Origin: an uncultured Eubacteriales bacterium
GTDB lineage: Bacteria > Bacillota > Clostridia > TANB77 > CAG-508
NCBI GenBank assembly: GCA_902787685.1
Contig: CADAHH010000005.1
Location: 82,506 to 146,505, forward strand
Direction of reading: 5' to 3'
DNA length: 64,000 nt
The position numbers were made by a program, and so were the translations under genes. Position 1 is the stretch's first letter; the number at the start of each line of letters is the position of its first letter. The notes beneath the pieces were generated by a model that saw only the letters and a list, made by a program, of their open reading frames with translations, ran no database searches and had not been told where the DNA came from. Shown piece after piece: positions 25,473 through 34,543 of the stretch.

Positions 25473-28016
25473 TTAAATACTTCTTAACATATTAATTGTC
25501 GCATTTATATATTTATCAGCTAATCCCCAATTGTTAACATCGGCAGAGCTATGTGCTTCTGGCAATTCTATTAAAGCAGACCTTGCTGTTCTTCCATTAG
25601 AACCTAAATTTGCTCTTGCCCAATTTATTAAATAACCTCTACCATATGAAGAAATATGTTTACTTATTCCAAGTTGAGATCGATAATATGAACTAATTCC
25701 ATTATCTCCCATAGTTTCATTTAGCCATCCATGTAAATCAACTAAAACCGTTTGACTATTTGTAGATTTATGTGATAAAAGAAAATCTCTTAGGTATCGT
25801 GCTTCATATGCCTGAAATGGTTCTGTTCCTGTGTAATTTCGGTTTGATGTATATTTTACCCAATCTGTGCTCCAGGTTCTATTCATATCTATTCCTTTAT
25901 GTCCTGATGCAGCAGAATATAAAGTTGTTCTTCCAGGTCCATTATGTGTCCATCCATGATATTCCCCATCTGGATTTACAGAAGGAAATATATAAATTGT
26001 CCATTTATTAGAAATGTTTTTATCATTCATAGATATTAATTTATATTTAAACAAATCTGCAATTTTAGTTAGTTCTTTTCCATCATTTGCAAAGTCATCT
26101 TCCCATCCATGTATTGCAAAAGTAGCAAAAAAAACATTTGCTCCTGAACCATACTTATAATATTTAAGATCAGAACCATTTGAATTTTTTTGTATTTTAA
26201 GTCCACTCTGACCATATGTTCCTTCTGAGTATTGAAGGCTATCAGCCTTTAAAAACTTAAATTTTTGTGCATTTGTTCTATTCCCATTATACACTTGTAT
26301 ATTAGTGCCATTATTAGCTACTGCCTCATTTACATCCAAATATAATCCATTACATTTGGAAATTATGTTATAATATCCACTTCCTGCATCTTGTATTATC
26401 CATTTTTGAGCATCTGTTCCATTTTCTTCCCACTGCCAAACATTTGCCCCTTTATTTTTAGAAGCTTCTTTTACATCTATTGATTTATTAGAATTAAGAG
26501 TAAGTATACTATAATACCCGTTATCTAGATACTTTATTTTAAACTTTTGTGCACTTGTTCCATTGAATGAGTATAACTGAATATTAGCTCCATTGGCTTT
26601 TGAAGCTGCAGCAACATCTAATACATAATTTTCATTAAGAGATGATTTTATTATATATGTTCCATTTTCTATTGTTCTAATTGGCTGTGAACTATTCTCT
26701 TGACTATTCTTTTGAGTCTTCTCAAATATAAATTTTTGTGCATTTGTTTTATTTCCAGTGTAAACTTGTATGTTTTGTTCATTGCGAGCTTTTCCTTCTG
26801 ATATATCTATATATAAATTATTAAGTTTTGAAATTATAGAATATGTTTTATCTTCATTCTTTTTTATTATCCATTTCTGTGCATCTGTGCCATTTGATTC
26901 GTATTGCCAAATATTTGTTCCAGGATTTCTTCCCCCATATTCTACATCTAATACTTTACCTGATTTTACAGATTCTATTTCATAATATCCATTTTTCAAA
27001 TATTTTATATTAAATTTTTGAGCATTTGTATTGTTTGAAATATACAATTGAATATTAGCTCCATTATTTTTTGAGCCCCCACTTACATCTAATGCATATT
27101 CTTTATTTATAGAAGATTTTATTGTATATGTTCCATCTTCGATTATTCTTTCTTCTTTATTATTATTTGAACTACTAGAATTATATTTTTCAAAAACGAA
27201 CTTTTGAGCCTTTGTTGCATTTCCTGAATATACTTGTATATTTTGTTCATTTTTTGCAATTCCTTCAAATACATCAACATATAAATTATTTAGTTTTGAT
27301 ATTATAGAATATGTATTATCAGTATTCTTTTTTATTAGCCACTTCTGTGCATCTGTACCATTTATCTCATATTGCCATATATTTGTCCCCGATACTTTAC
27401 CAGCATTTTTTACATCTAACACTTTTCCAGACCTTATTGATTTAATCTCATAGTAACCATTATTTAAATGTTTTACATAAAACTTTTGAGCATCTGTATT
27501 ATTGAAATTATATAATTGAATATTTGCTTCATTATTTTTTGAGCCTTCCCTTACATCTAATACATAATTTCTATTCACATAAGATCTTATTATGTAAGTT
27601 CCATCATCAATAACTTTTGTATCATTTGTTGATGTTTTTACTTTATTTGTATCATTCGTTGGATAATAGTCCTTTTCTTCTGAAATGTTAGAATTAACAC
27701 TTTCATTATTGATACTATTGTTTGTTTCATTGTTTATTATAGTTTCATTTTTTTTCTGTGTTTTAGTATTTTTTTCTGTTTCAGAATAAATTTTCGTTTC
27801 ATTGTCATTATTTATTTCTGTATTTACCTTTTTTTCTTTTACATCTTGTACTTCTGTAATAGTTTTTGTTTCTTTTGTAGTATAATTATCTGTTAAATTT
27901 TGTTCTACTATTTCTTCTTTACTGCCTATTGCATATGCTGTTACAGTTTTAAATAGAACTACTATTGTTATAATAAAAATAATTATTATATTTATTATTT
28001 TTTTACACATTTGCAT
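25473..28016 (-). CDS. Secreted M14-type carboxypeptidase with three ricin-type lectin modules
   Basis: An 847-residue protein. A signal/anchor helix (residues 7-27) leads to a low-complexity Asn/Thr/Lys/Glu linker. Three beta-trefoil lectin modules follow (about 137-277, 292-433 and 449-590), each with repeated NIQLY, TDAQKW and QKFxFEK elements. The C-terminal zinc carboxypeptidase domain (about 600-847) has HGWE (His636, Glu639), MNR (Arg713), DLHG (His762) and Glu817 in ALIELPE. It probably trims peptide stems or surface peptides outside the cell. No sortase motif is present. The lectin modules are strikingly like those in the protein at 28.8-31.7 kb. Confidence 0.85.
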   Translation of the reverse strand: MQMCKKIINIIIIFIITIVVLFKTVTAYAIGSKEEIVEQNLTDNYTTKETKTITEVQDVKEKKVNTEINNDNETKIYSETEKNTKTQKKNETIINNETNNSINNESVNSNISEEKDYYPTNDTNKVKTSTNDTKVIDDGTYIIRSYVNRNYVLDVREGSKNNEANIQLYNFNNTDAQKFYVKHLNNGYYEIKSIRSGKVLDVKNAGKVSGTNIWQYEINGTDAQKWLIKKNTDNTYSIISKLNNLYVDVFEGIAKNEQNIQVYSGNATKAQKFVFEKYNSSSSNNNKEERIIEDGTYTIKSSINKEYALDVSGGSKNNGANIQLYISNNTNAQKFNIKYLKNGYYEIESVKSGKVLDVEYGGRNPGTNIWQYESNGTDAQKWIIKKNEDKTYSIISKLNNLYIDISEGKARNEQNIQVYTGNKTNAQKFIFEKTQKNSQENSSQPIRTIENGTYIIKSSLNENYVLDVAAASKANGANIQLYSFNGTSAQKFKIKYLDNGYYSILTLNSNKSIDVKEASKNKGANVWQWEENGTDAQKWIIQDAGSGYYNIISKCNGLYLDVNEAVANNGTNIQVYNGNRTNAQKFKFLKADSLQYSEGTYGQSGLKIQKNSNGSDLKYYKYGSGANVFFATFAIHGWEDDFANDGKELTKIADLFKYKLISMNDKNISNKWTIYIFPSVNPDGEYHGWTHNGPGRTTLYSAASGHKGIDMNRTWSTDWVKYTSNRNYTGTEPFQAYEARYLRDFLLSHKSTNSQTVLVDLHGWLNETMGDNGISSYYRSQLGISKHISSYGRGYLINWARANLGSNGRTARSALIELPEAHSSADVNNWGLADKYINATINMLRSI

Positions 28017-28095
28017 AACTTCCTTTTTTTATTATTATAAACATATTTTGTTGCCATTCACAGCTTGCTAAATATATATGAATTATAACAATATT

Positions 28096-28743
28096 TTAGT
28101 GTTTTGTTCGCTTATTTGACTTAACAATTATAACTATACAAACTAATACTAATATTAATGTTACTAATCCAATAGCATATTTGTTTATGTTTTTATTATC
28201 CTTTAATTCTTGAACTAAGTTCTCCTCTTTTATAATATTAGAAGATATTATAATGTTTTCATCCTCTTCATGAATATCATTTAAATCCTCTTTTTTTATA
28301 TTTTCATTAGCATTTTCTTCTTTGTTTGCTTTAATTATTTTTATAAAATAGGTTCTAGTCGTCCCTGATTCTGAAACAACTTCTATTTTGCATTCTGAAA
28401 TATTATTGATATCTATTTTTCCATCACCTTTAACTTTTGCCCTAGTGTCTTCTGGATTTGCTATTATATCAATTTCATTTATATTACTATCTATTTTTAA
28501 AGAATAATCTTTAACTTGCCTATCAAAATTTGGAGATATTGTTCCTCCATTTACGGTTAATTCTTTTAAATAATTATTATCTGATTTACTACTATCAAAA
28601 TTTTCTTTATGTTCTTGTATCAACCTTTGGGTATCTTTTTCTGCATCTTCATCTGTATAGTCAGCCATACTTGCATATGTACAATTATTTGTAAAAATAA
28701 ATAAAAACAATATAATTGTTAAAATAATTTTACTTTTTTTCAT
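28096..28743 (-). CDS. Membrane-anchored protein with cadherin-like beta-sandwich domain
   Basis: About 215 residues. It has a signal peptide (IILTIILFLFIFTNNCTYA), a short helical region, and one beta-sandwich domain of the cadherin-like family found in Clostridial surface proteins (YLKELTVNGGTISPNFDRQV through SGTTRTYFIKI). An acidic linker, a C-terminal membrane helix (YAIGLVTLILVLVCIVIIV) and a basic cytoplasmic tail follow. A longer frame starts at 28803, but GAAAGGA supports the ATG at 28743. It sits between the two lectin-module hydrolases and may help hold them at the surface (inference). Confidence 0.75.
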   Translation of the reverse strand: MKKSKIILTIILFLFIFTNNCTYASMADYTDEDAEKDTQRLIQEHKENFDSSKSDNNYLKELTVNGGTISPNFDRQVKDYSLKIDSNINEIDIIANPEDTRAKVKGDGKIDINNISECKIEVVSESGTTRTYFIKIIKANKEENANENIKKEDLNDIHEEDENIIISSNIIKEENLVQELKDNKNINKYAIGLVTLILVLVCIVIIVKSNKRTKH

Positions 28744-28777
28744 TCTCCTATCCTTTCCTACAGTACGCAAATATATT

Positions 28778-28829
28778 GTTGAAAAATAATTAAATTTTAA
28801 CATAGTTAAAATTTTAATTATTTTTCAAC
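28778..28829. repeat. Long AT-rich inverted repeat
   Basis: GTTGAAAAATAATTAAATTT... (from 28778) and AATTTTAATTATTTTTCAAC (to 28829) are near-perfect complements of about 24 bases. It lies right after the stop of the glucosaminidase gene. A clear T-run is missing, so it may attenuate or protect the mRNA rather than terminate. Confidence 0.6.
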
Positions 28830-31664
28830 CTAGTTTAAATATTTTAGAGGCATATATCCTTGCCTACCATCATCCAAAATAATCCTACACCAATCATATC
28901 CATTAATATTATTGTATGTTCCTTTTTCAATTACAGTAACTGTTGTCCAATCTGTTAAGGTAGTTATCCTATCTAAATTTGTGCTTGGTCCAATTCTGAC
29001 TTTACATCCAGAGCCATCATTGGTTTTTACTCTTGCAGTATAGTTACAATTTTTAACTGTATCGACAATTTCTAAATAATTTTCGGACATAAATCCAATT
29101 TTTCCATCAGCTGTAATAACTTTATTCCAATTATCATTAATACCTCTTTGTACAGATAAAAGAATCGTTCCCTTTGGAATAAGTTCAATTGTATCCGAGC
29201 TTGTATTTGCATCAGTTCTTAATTTTAGTCCTCCATTTGCATTTACTTTTACATTAATTGAAGTTGACTCAAAATTATTTGTTGGCATAGGAGATATACT
29301 TGAACTCATATTTTCATATACTGGGATAATGAATGTAAACTTTCCATCTAAACAGTTTATTTGGCTATACATACTTTTTAATGTTTTAGCTTCACTATAT
29401 GCTCCCATTATATGTTGCATATATTGGTGTGTATATAGAGATGTTCCATTTCTAGTATCTATATCAAATTTATTTTGATATAATGTGTTTTGGTAATTCT
29501 CAAGCCAATTCTTTTTTAGAAAATCTATTCCACCTTCTAAAGCTTTTTCCATTGTATCCCAACCATAAGATTTTGCTTTATTTAGAGCATTATTATATAT
29601 TTGTGTATAACCATTTCCAGATGCTCCAATATTAAATGGATTGTAATATGTTTTTCCATCTCCTCCATCCATACCAGTTCCAATTTTGCTTCCTTTTGTA
29701 CCTTGTTCTTGTATAAGCCTTGCAACTATGTAATATGGATTAACATTTTTATTTTTACAAGCAGTATTTATATCATTTGCATAATTTTCTAAAAAAGTTG
29801 TATTTACCTTATTTTTTATTCCTTGTAGAGTATGTACACTGCTTTCATATACATTTAATTTTTCAAATTGGAATATATTGTTTTCATCTAAAAAATTTCT
29901 TGGATCCATATAATATGCAACTGCTTTTTCTGATGCACAATATAAGCCACTATCATAGAGTTTTGTTCCACAAACAGGACATACCCATTCTCCAGAATAA
30001 GATGATGGAATTAAGTTTCTAGAATGAACTTTGCATTCTCCAGATGTAACATCTTCAAAGTTTAAGCCTGTGTATAATAATTCAAAATTCCAATTAGGGT
30101 GAGCAATTTTTAAGTTTTCTAACTTTTCTTTGTATCCTGGATATTTTGAAGTGTTAATATTTATATTATATGAAGTCGATGTTTTTTCAAAAATAAATTT
30201 CTGTGCATTAGTTTGATTACCTGTATATAGCTGAATATTTTGCTTATTTGCAGCTGTTCCTTCTAAAATATCAACATATAAACTATTTAACTTTGAGATT
30301 ATTGAATATGTATTATCTGAATTTTTCTTTATTATCCACTTTTGTGCATCTGTTCCATTAGATTCGTATTGCCATATATTTGTTCCTGCTGTTTTTCCAC
30401 CATTTGCCACATCTAATACTTTTCCTGATTTTACTGATTTTATTTCATAATACTCATTATTAATATATTTTACGTAAAATTTTTGTGCATTTGTTCCATT
30501 TGCTTTATATAATTGAATATTTACACAATTCTCATTTAAGCCTTCTGCAACATCAAAAACATAATTATTATTGATTTTCGATTTTATAGTGTACATTCCA
30601 TCTTGAACTGTTTTCTGAGATACAATGCTTGTGTTTGCTTCATTATTTTCACTATTAGAATTTGTTTTTTCAAAAATAAATTTCTGTGCGTTTGTATTGT
30701 TTCCTATATATACTTGTATATTTTGACCATTTCGAGCTTTTCCTTCTGATACATCAATATACAAATTATTTCGTTTTGAAATCATAGAATATGAATTATC
30801 AGAGTTTTTCTTTATTATCCATTTCTGAGAGTCTGTTCCATTTGATTGATATTGCCATATATTTGTTCCTGCTGTTTTTCCACCATTTGCTACATCTAGC
30901 AATTTTCCCGAATTTACGGATTTTATTTCATAATAACCATCATTTAAATATTTTACATTAAACTTTTGTGCATTTGTACCATTTAATGTATATAGCTGAA
31001 GATTTGCACAATTATTTTTTGAGGCTTCTGTTATATCTAATACATACCCAGTATTTAGCTTTGATTTTATAGTATATATTCCATCATCAATAGTTTTTTG
31101 AGCTAATGGATTTATATTAATATCTGTTGTAGAATTAGATTTATTTTTTATTAAAATAAACTTTTGTGCATCTGTTCCATTTTTTGTGAATAATTGAATG
31201 TTTTGTTCATTCTTTGCTACCCCTTCTTTCACATCAATATATAAATTGTTAAGTTTTGAAATTATTGAATATGTATTATCTGCATTCTTTTTTATAATCC
31301 ATTTTTGTGCATCTGTTCCATTTGATTCATATTGCCATATGTTTGTTCCTTCTTTTTTTCCTCCATTTGCAACATCTATCATTTTATTAGATTTTACAGA
31401 TTTTATTTCATAATATCCATCTTTAATATATTTTATATTAAACTTTTGTGCATCTGTTTCATTTGATTCATACAGTTGAATATTGGCCTCATTTTCTTTT
31501 GACCCATTACACACATCAACCACATATTTTTCGTTTATTTTTGATTTTATGGTATAAATTCCATCTTCTAATTCATTAGTAGCATAAATACTTGTGCTTT
31601 TAGATATTCCTATAACTAAAAGTATAAAAAATAATAATATTATATATTTTCTATATTTTTTCAT
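28830..31664 (-). CDS. Secreted glucosaminidase with three ricin-type lectin modules and SH3b repeats
   Basis: About 944 residues. It has a signal peptide (IILLFFILLVIGISKSTSIY) and three beta-trefoil lectin modules (about 35-175, 193-334 and 353-495). A glucosaminidase domain (about 510-780) includes a candidate catalytic Glu654 in ARLIQEQGTKG and a CPVCG zinc-knuckle-like insert near 563. Two SH3b modules follow (about 803-868 and 876-945, the second with CKVRIGPSTNLDRI). It probably hydrolyses the glycan backbone of peptidoglycan. A GAGGAGG site precedes adjacent ATGs; the second is better spaced. Confidence 0.87.
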   Translation of the reverse strand: MKKYRKYIILLFFILLVIGISKSTSIYATNELEDGIYTIKSKINEKYVVDVCNGSKENEANIQLYESNETDAQKFNIKYIKDGYYEIKSVKSNKMIDVANGGKKEGTNIWQYESNGTDAQKWIIKKNADNTYSIISKLNNLYIDVKEGVAKNEQNIQLFTKNGTDAQKFILIKNKSNSTTDININPLAQKTIDDGIYTIKSKLNTGYVLDITEASKNNCANLQLYTLNGTNAQKFNVKYLNDGYYEIKSVNSGKLLDVANGGKTAGTNIWQYQSNGTDSQKWIIKKNSDNSYSMISKRNNLYIDVSEGKARNGQNIQVYIGNNTNAQKFIFEKTNSNSENNEANTSIVSQKTVQDGMYTIKSKINNNYVFDVAEGLNENCVNIQLYKANGTNAQKFYVKYINNEYYEIKSVKSGKVLDVANGGKTAGTNIWQYESNGTDAQKWIIKKNSDNTYSIISKLNSLYVDILEGTAANKQNIQLYTGNQTNAQKFIFEKTSTSYNININTSKYPGYKEKLENLKIAHPNWNFELLYTGLNFEDVTSGECKVHSRNLIPSSYSGEWVCPVCGTKLYDSGLYCASEKAVAYYMDPRNFLDENNIFQFEKLNVYESSVHTLQGIKNKVNTTFLENYANDINTACKNKNVNPYYIVARLIQEQGTKGSKIGTGMDGGDGKTYYNPFNIGASGNGYTQIYNNALNKAKSYGWDTMEKALEGGIDFLKKNWLENYQNTLYQNKFDIDTRNGTSLYTHQYMQHIMGAYSEAKTLKSMYSQINCLDGKFTFIIPVYENMSSSISPMPTNNFESTSINVKVNANGGLKLRTDANTSSDTIELIPKGTILLSVQRGINDNWNKVITADGKIGFMSENYLEIVDTVKNCNYTARVKTNDGSGCKVRIGPSTNLDRITTLTDWTTVTVIEKGTYNNINGYDWCRIILDDGRQGYMPLKYLN

Positions 31665-31743
31665 CATTTACCTCCTCATTAAACACCTTAATTATAACAT
31701 ATTTTTTCAAAAAATACACTAATTTTATATTACATTTATATTA

Positions 31744-31773
31744 CAAAAAAAGTTTGTGATAAATTCACAAACT
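31744..31773 (-). terminator. Terminator after the GT2 gene
   Basis: The stem AGTTTGTGA / TCACAAACT with a five-base loop is followed on the minus strand by a run of T. It overlaps the last codons of the GT2 gene and would separate the polysaccharide genes from the lectin-hydrolase genes. Confidence 0.75.
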
Positions 31774-32713
31774 ATTTATTGTTTAAGTATTTATATTTAT
31801 CAGCATATTCATTTAGTTTAATTTCAAAATCTTGTCTATTTTTCTTTACAATTGTTTGCAATATCATTCCTCCAAAAAAAGATTGAACAGCACACATAAA
31901 GAAAAATACACATGCAACAAAAGAAGGCATTTTAGGAACTAGTCCTGTTTTTACATAATCAATTAGTACTGGAGTTAAAAATAGTATTCCTATTATTGCT
32001 AATATCAAAGCAACCTGGCAAAAAAATGAAAATGGTCTATAGTTCTTGTATAGACTTACTATAGTTTTTAAAACTTTAAACCCATCTGAATATGTACTTA
32101 ACTTTGATTCGCTACCTTGAGGTCTGTCTCTATATTCTATAGGAATATTTTCAACTCTCATATTTTTATCTAAAGTGTGAATGGTCATTTCTGTTTCAAT
32201 TTCAAATCCCTTAGATAATACTGGGAATGTTTTAACAAATTGATAACTAAAAGCTCTATATCCTGTCATTACATCTCTAATTTCACTTTTATATATCATA
32301 TTAATTAGTTTTCTTACTAAAACATTTCCAAAATTATGGAACGGTCTTTTATTCTCAGTAAAATATGTGGCAGAAAGTCTATCACCTATAACCATATCAG
32401 CATTTCTTTCAAGCACAGCTTCGCATAGTTTTTTGGCTTCTTCAGCAGGATAAGTATCATCGCCATCAGTCATAATATAACATTCTGCATCAATATCTCT
32501 AAACATACTTCTTATTACATTGCCTTTTCCTTGTCTTCTTTCGTATCTTACTATTGCACCTGCATCCATTGCAATTTTATCTGTTCCGTCTGTAGAATTA
32601 TTATCGTATACATATATTGCTGCTTCTGGTAGTTCTCTTTTAAAATCTTCTACAACCTTTTTTATTGTTTTACTTTCATTATAACATGGTATTAATACAG
32701 CTATTTTATCCAT
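31772..32713 (-). CDS. Family 2 glycosyltransferase with C-terminal membrane helices
   Basis: About 313 residues. The GT2 motifs are VLIPCYNESKTIKKV, YDNNSTDGTDKIA, TDGDDTYPAEEAK (metal-binding DxD) and VMTGYRAFS. Two or three helices follow near the C-terminus. This layout resembles polyprenyl-phosphate hexose transferases. An ATG two codons upstream (32719) is too close to AAAGGA, so I prefer 32713. It is the last gene of the polysaccharide operon before a terminator. Confidence 0.85.
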   Translation of the reverse strand: MDKIAVLIPCYNESKTIKKVVEDFKRELPEAAIYVYDNNSTDGTDKIAMDAGAIVRYERRQGKGNVIRSMFRDIDAECYIMTDGDDTYPAEEAKKLCEAVLERNADMVIGDRLSATYFTENKRPFHNFGNVLVRKLINMIYKSEIRDVMTGYRAFSYQFVKTFPVLSKGFEIETEMTIHTLDKNMRVENIPIEYRDRPQGSESKLSTYSDGFKVLKTIVSLYKNYRPFSFFCQVALILAIIGILFLTPVLIDYVKTGLVPKMPSFVACVFFFMCAVQSFFGGMILQTIVKKNRQDFEIKLNEYADKYKYLNNK

Positions 32714-32785
32714 CTTCATTTCCTTTCTACATCAATTAGTATATTTTTATTATAGGGATTTCTAAAGAATATGTCAAGCAATTCT

Positions 32786-34543
32786 TCATACTTTGAATTC
32801 TTTTGAATTTTCTTTATTTTGATTTACTGACATTAAGTTCCAGCTTAAATATAATCCTAAAGTTGTAAACATTGGATATGCATATCTAAATTCACAAAAT
32901 ACAGGTGATGCAACGCAAGTTAACCATAATATAAAAATTGGTAAATAAACAAAAATATATTTATATTCACTTTTATAAATCTTATAACCAAAACATATCA
33001 CAATTATCCAAAAAACAAATCCAACACTAAACATCATCGATATTAATGGTATTTCTCTTTTGTCTATATAAGAATCTATTTTTTCTACTGTTTTACCATT
33101 TATTTTAGATTGCCTCTCTATTCCCATATCACGGTGATCCATTGTTGCTCTACTAACTACCCAATTTTTAGCTTCTGGATAATAATAACCATATGAATTA
33201 CAAATAAACGATTCTACATAATCTTTTGGATATTTCACAAGTAATTTAGCCCATATTTTTATTAATCCAATTTTATTATCACTGAAGTAATTCATATTAA
33301 ATTTTTCTTTTACTGGATCAGATAAAGTTGGGTTATAATAATCTCCTATATTTTCAAATTTAAACAACACGTTTATTTTATCACTTTCTTCTAAAGTTAA
33401 TTCATCTCTATGTTCTTTCTCTACTCTTGCAATTTGCTGCAAAGGTATAGACAATATCTCTCCCACCGATCCTTTTTTTACTTTTAAACCATTAAACATA
33501 ATCAAATTAAATATTTGATTAATCGCAATAATTGACACAATCATTATAGACAGTTTTTTCCAATATTGCTTTAAAACAATATAGAAAAATGGAATCGTAA
33601 GAAATACTACATACAAACCATTGTGTCTAAGTACAATCATTAAAAAAGAAAATATTATAAATAAAATCATGTTTTTTTTATATTTAAAAAACTCATCTGT
33701 ATTAAAAATTATTTCATTGCAAAAAATTAAAAATATTGGAAATATTCCTGAAAATAGAATATCTTTCCACATTGTAATTGAGTACAAAGCATTTACTGGA
33801 TAAAACATATAAAATACTAATAGTATTCCTAAAACCACAAGTGATACTTTCTTTTTTCGTAAATACAATAAAACTAGTGCATCTATAAAAGCCATTAATA
33901 TCATAGATACAATGCTATACAGAGCAATTGCAAAATTAATATTCTTAAATATCATTAAGCCTAAATTAATACATACACCTATAATTGCTGTATGAGCTAT
34001 AGGATGATGGTCACTTAATTCACTAATTCCAATTGTTTGTTCTATTTGAGTATAGGAATCCGGTGTTATTATTCCAGGAAAATATTTTAGTAAATATGGA
34101 ATCCATGCTAAAAATATTAGCATAAAACATATAATAAAAAAGCAGTAGTTATTATGAATTATCTTTTGATTATACATATATGTTTTATTTTGATTTGCTT
34201 TTTCATATAAGGTATAAATCCATTTGATTGAAGTCCAACACATTGTAAAATAACCTATAAAATTAACTATTAACCATTTATTTATAATATTGTTGAGCGT
34301 ATAGTCTTTATCTACACTTTTACATATAATTTCAATAAAGGTAAACATAATAGAAATTATTATTGTGATAACATTTAATTTTTTATTATTTATAGCTAAT
34401 GTTTTCTTTATTATATTAAATGATGTAAATAATATAAATACAAAAATAATATTATTACCACCAATTAAAAAATTATGCCATATAAAGAATACCATAATAA
34501 CTGATAATATAATTGAAATTATTATATCCTTATGCTTTTTCAT
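32786..34543 (-). CDS. Multi-pass membrane protein, DUF6020-like
   Basis: A 585-residue protein with about a dozen predicted helices. The loop FPGIITPDSYTQIEQ and the later DHHPIAHT motif recall the DUF6020 family of large membrane proteins found in Clostridial polysaccharide clusters, possibly polyprenyl-sugar-dependent glycosyltransferases. The family call is from memory of motifs, and the activity is inferred from setting only. Its start overlaps the end of the paralogue upstream by 14 bases, so the two are probably co-translated. Confidence 0.72.
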   Translation of the reverse strand: MKKHKDIIISIILSVIMVFFIWHNFLIGGNNIIFVFILFTSFNIIKKTLAINNKKLNVITIIISIMFTFIEIICKSVDKDYTLNNIINKWLIVNFIGYFTMCWTSIKWIYTLYEKANQNKTYMYNQKIIHNNYCFFIICFMLIFLAWIPYLLKYFPGIITPDSYTQIEQTIGISELSDHHPIAHTAIIGVCINLGLMIFKNINFAIALYSIVSMILMAFIDALVLLYLRKKKVSLVVLGILLVFYMFYPVNALYSITMWKDILFSGIFPIFLIFCNEIIFNTDEFFKYKKNMILFIIFSFLMIVLRHNGLYVVFLTIPFFYIVLKQYWKKLSIMIVSIIAINQIFNLIMFNGLKVKKGSVGEILSIPLQQIARVEKEHRDELTLEESDKINVLFKFENIGDYYNPTLSDPVKEKFNMNYFSDNKIGLIKIWAKLLVKYPKDYVESFICNSYGYYYPEAKNWVVSRATMDHRDMGIERQSKINGKTVEKIDSYIDKREIPLISMMFSVGFVFWIIVICFGYKIYKSEYKYIFVYLPIFILWLTCVASPVFCEFRYAYPMFTTLGLYLSWNLMSVNQNKENSKEFKV

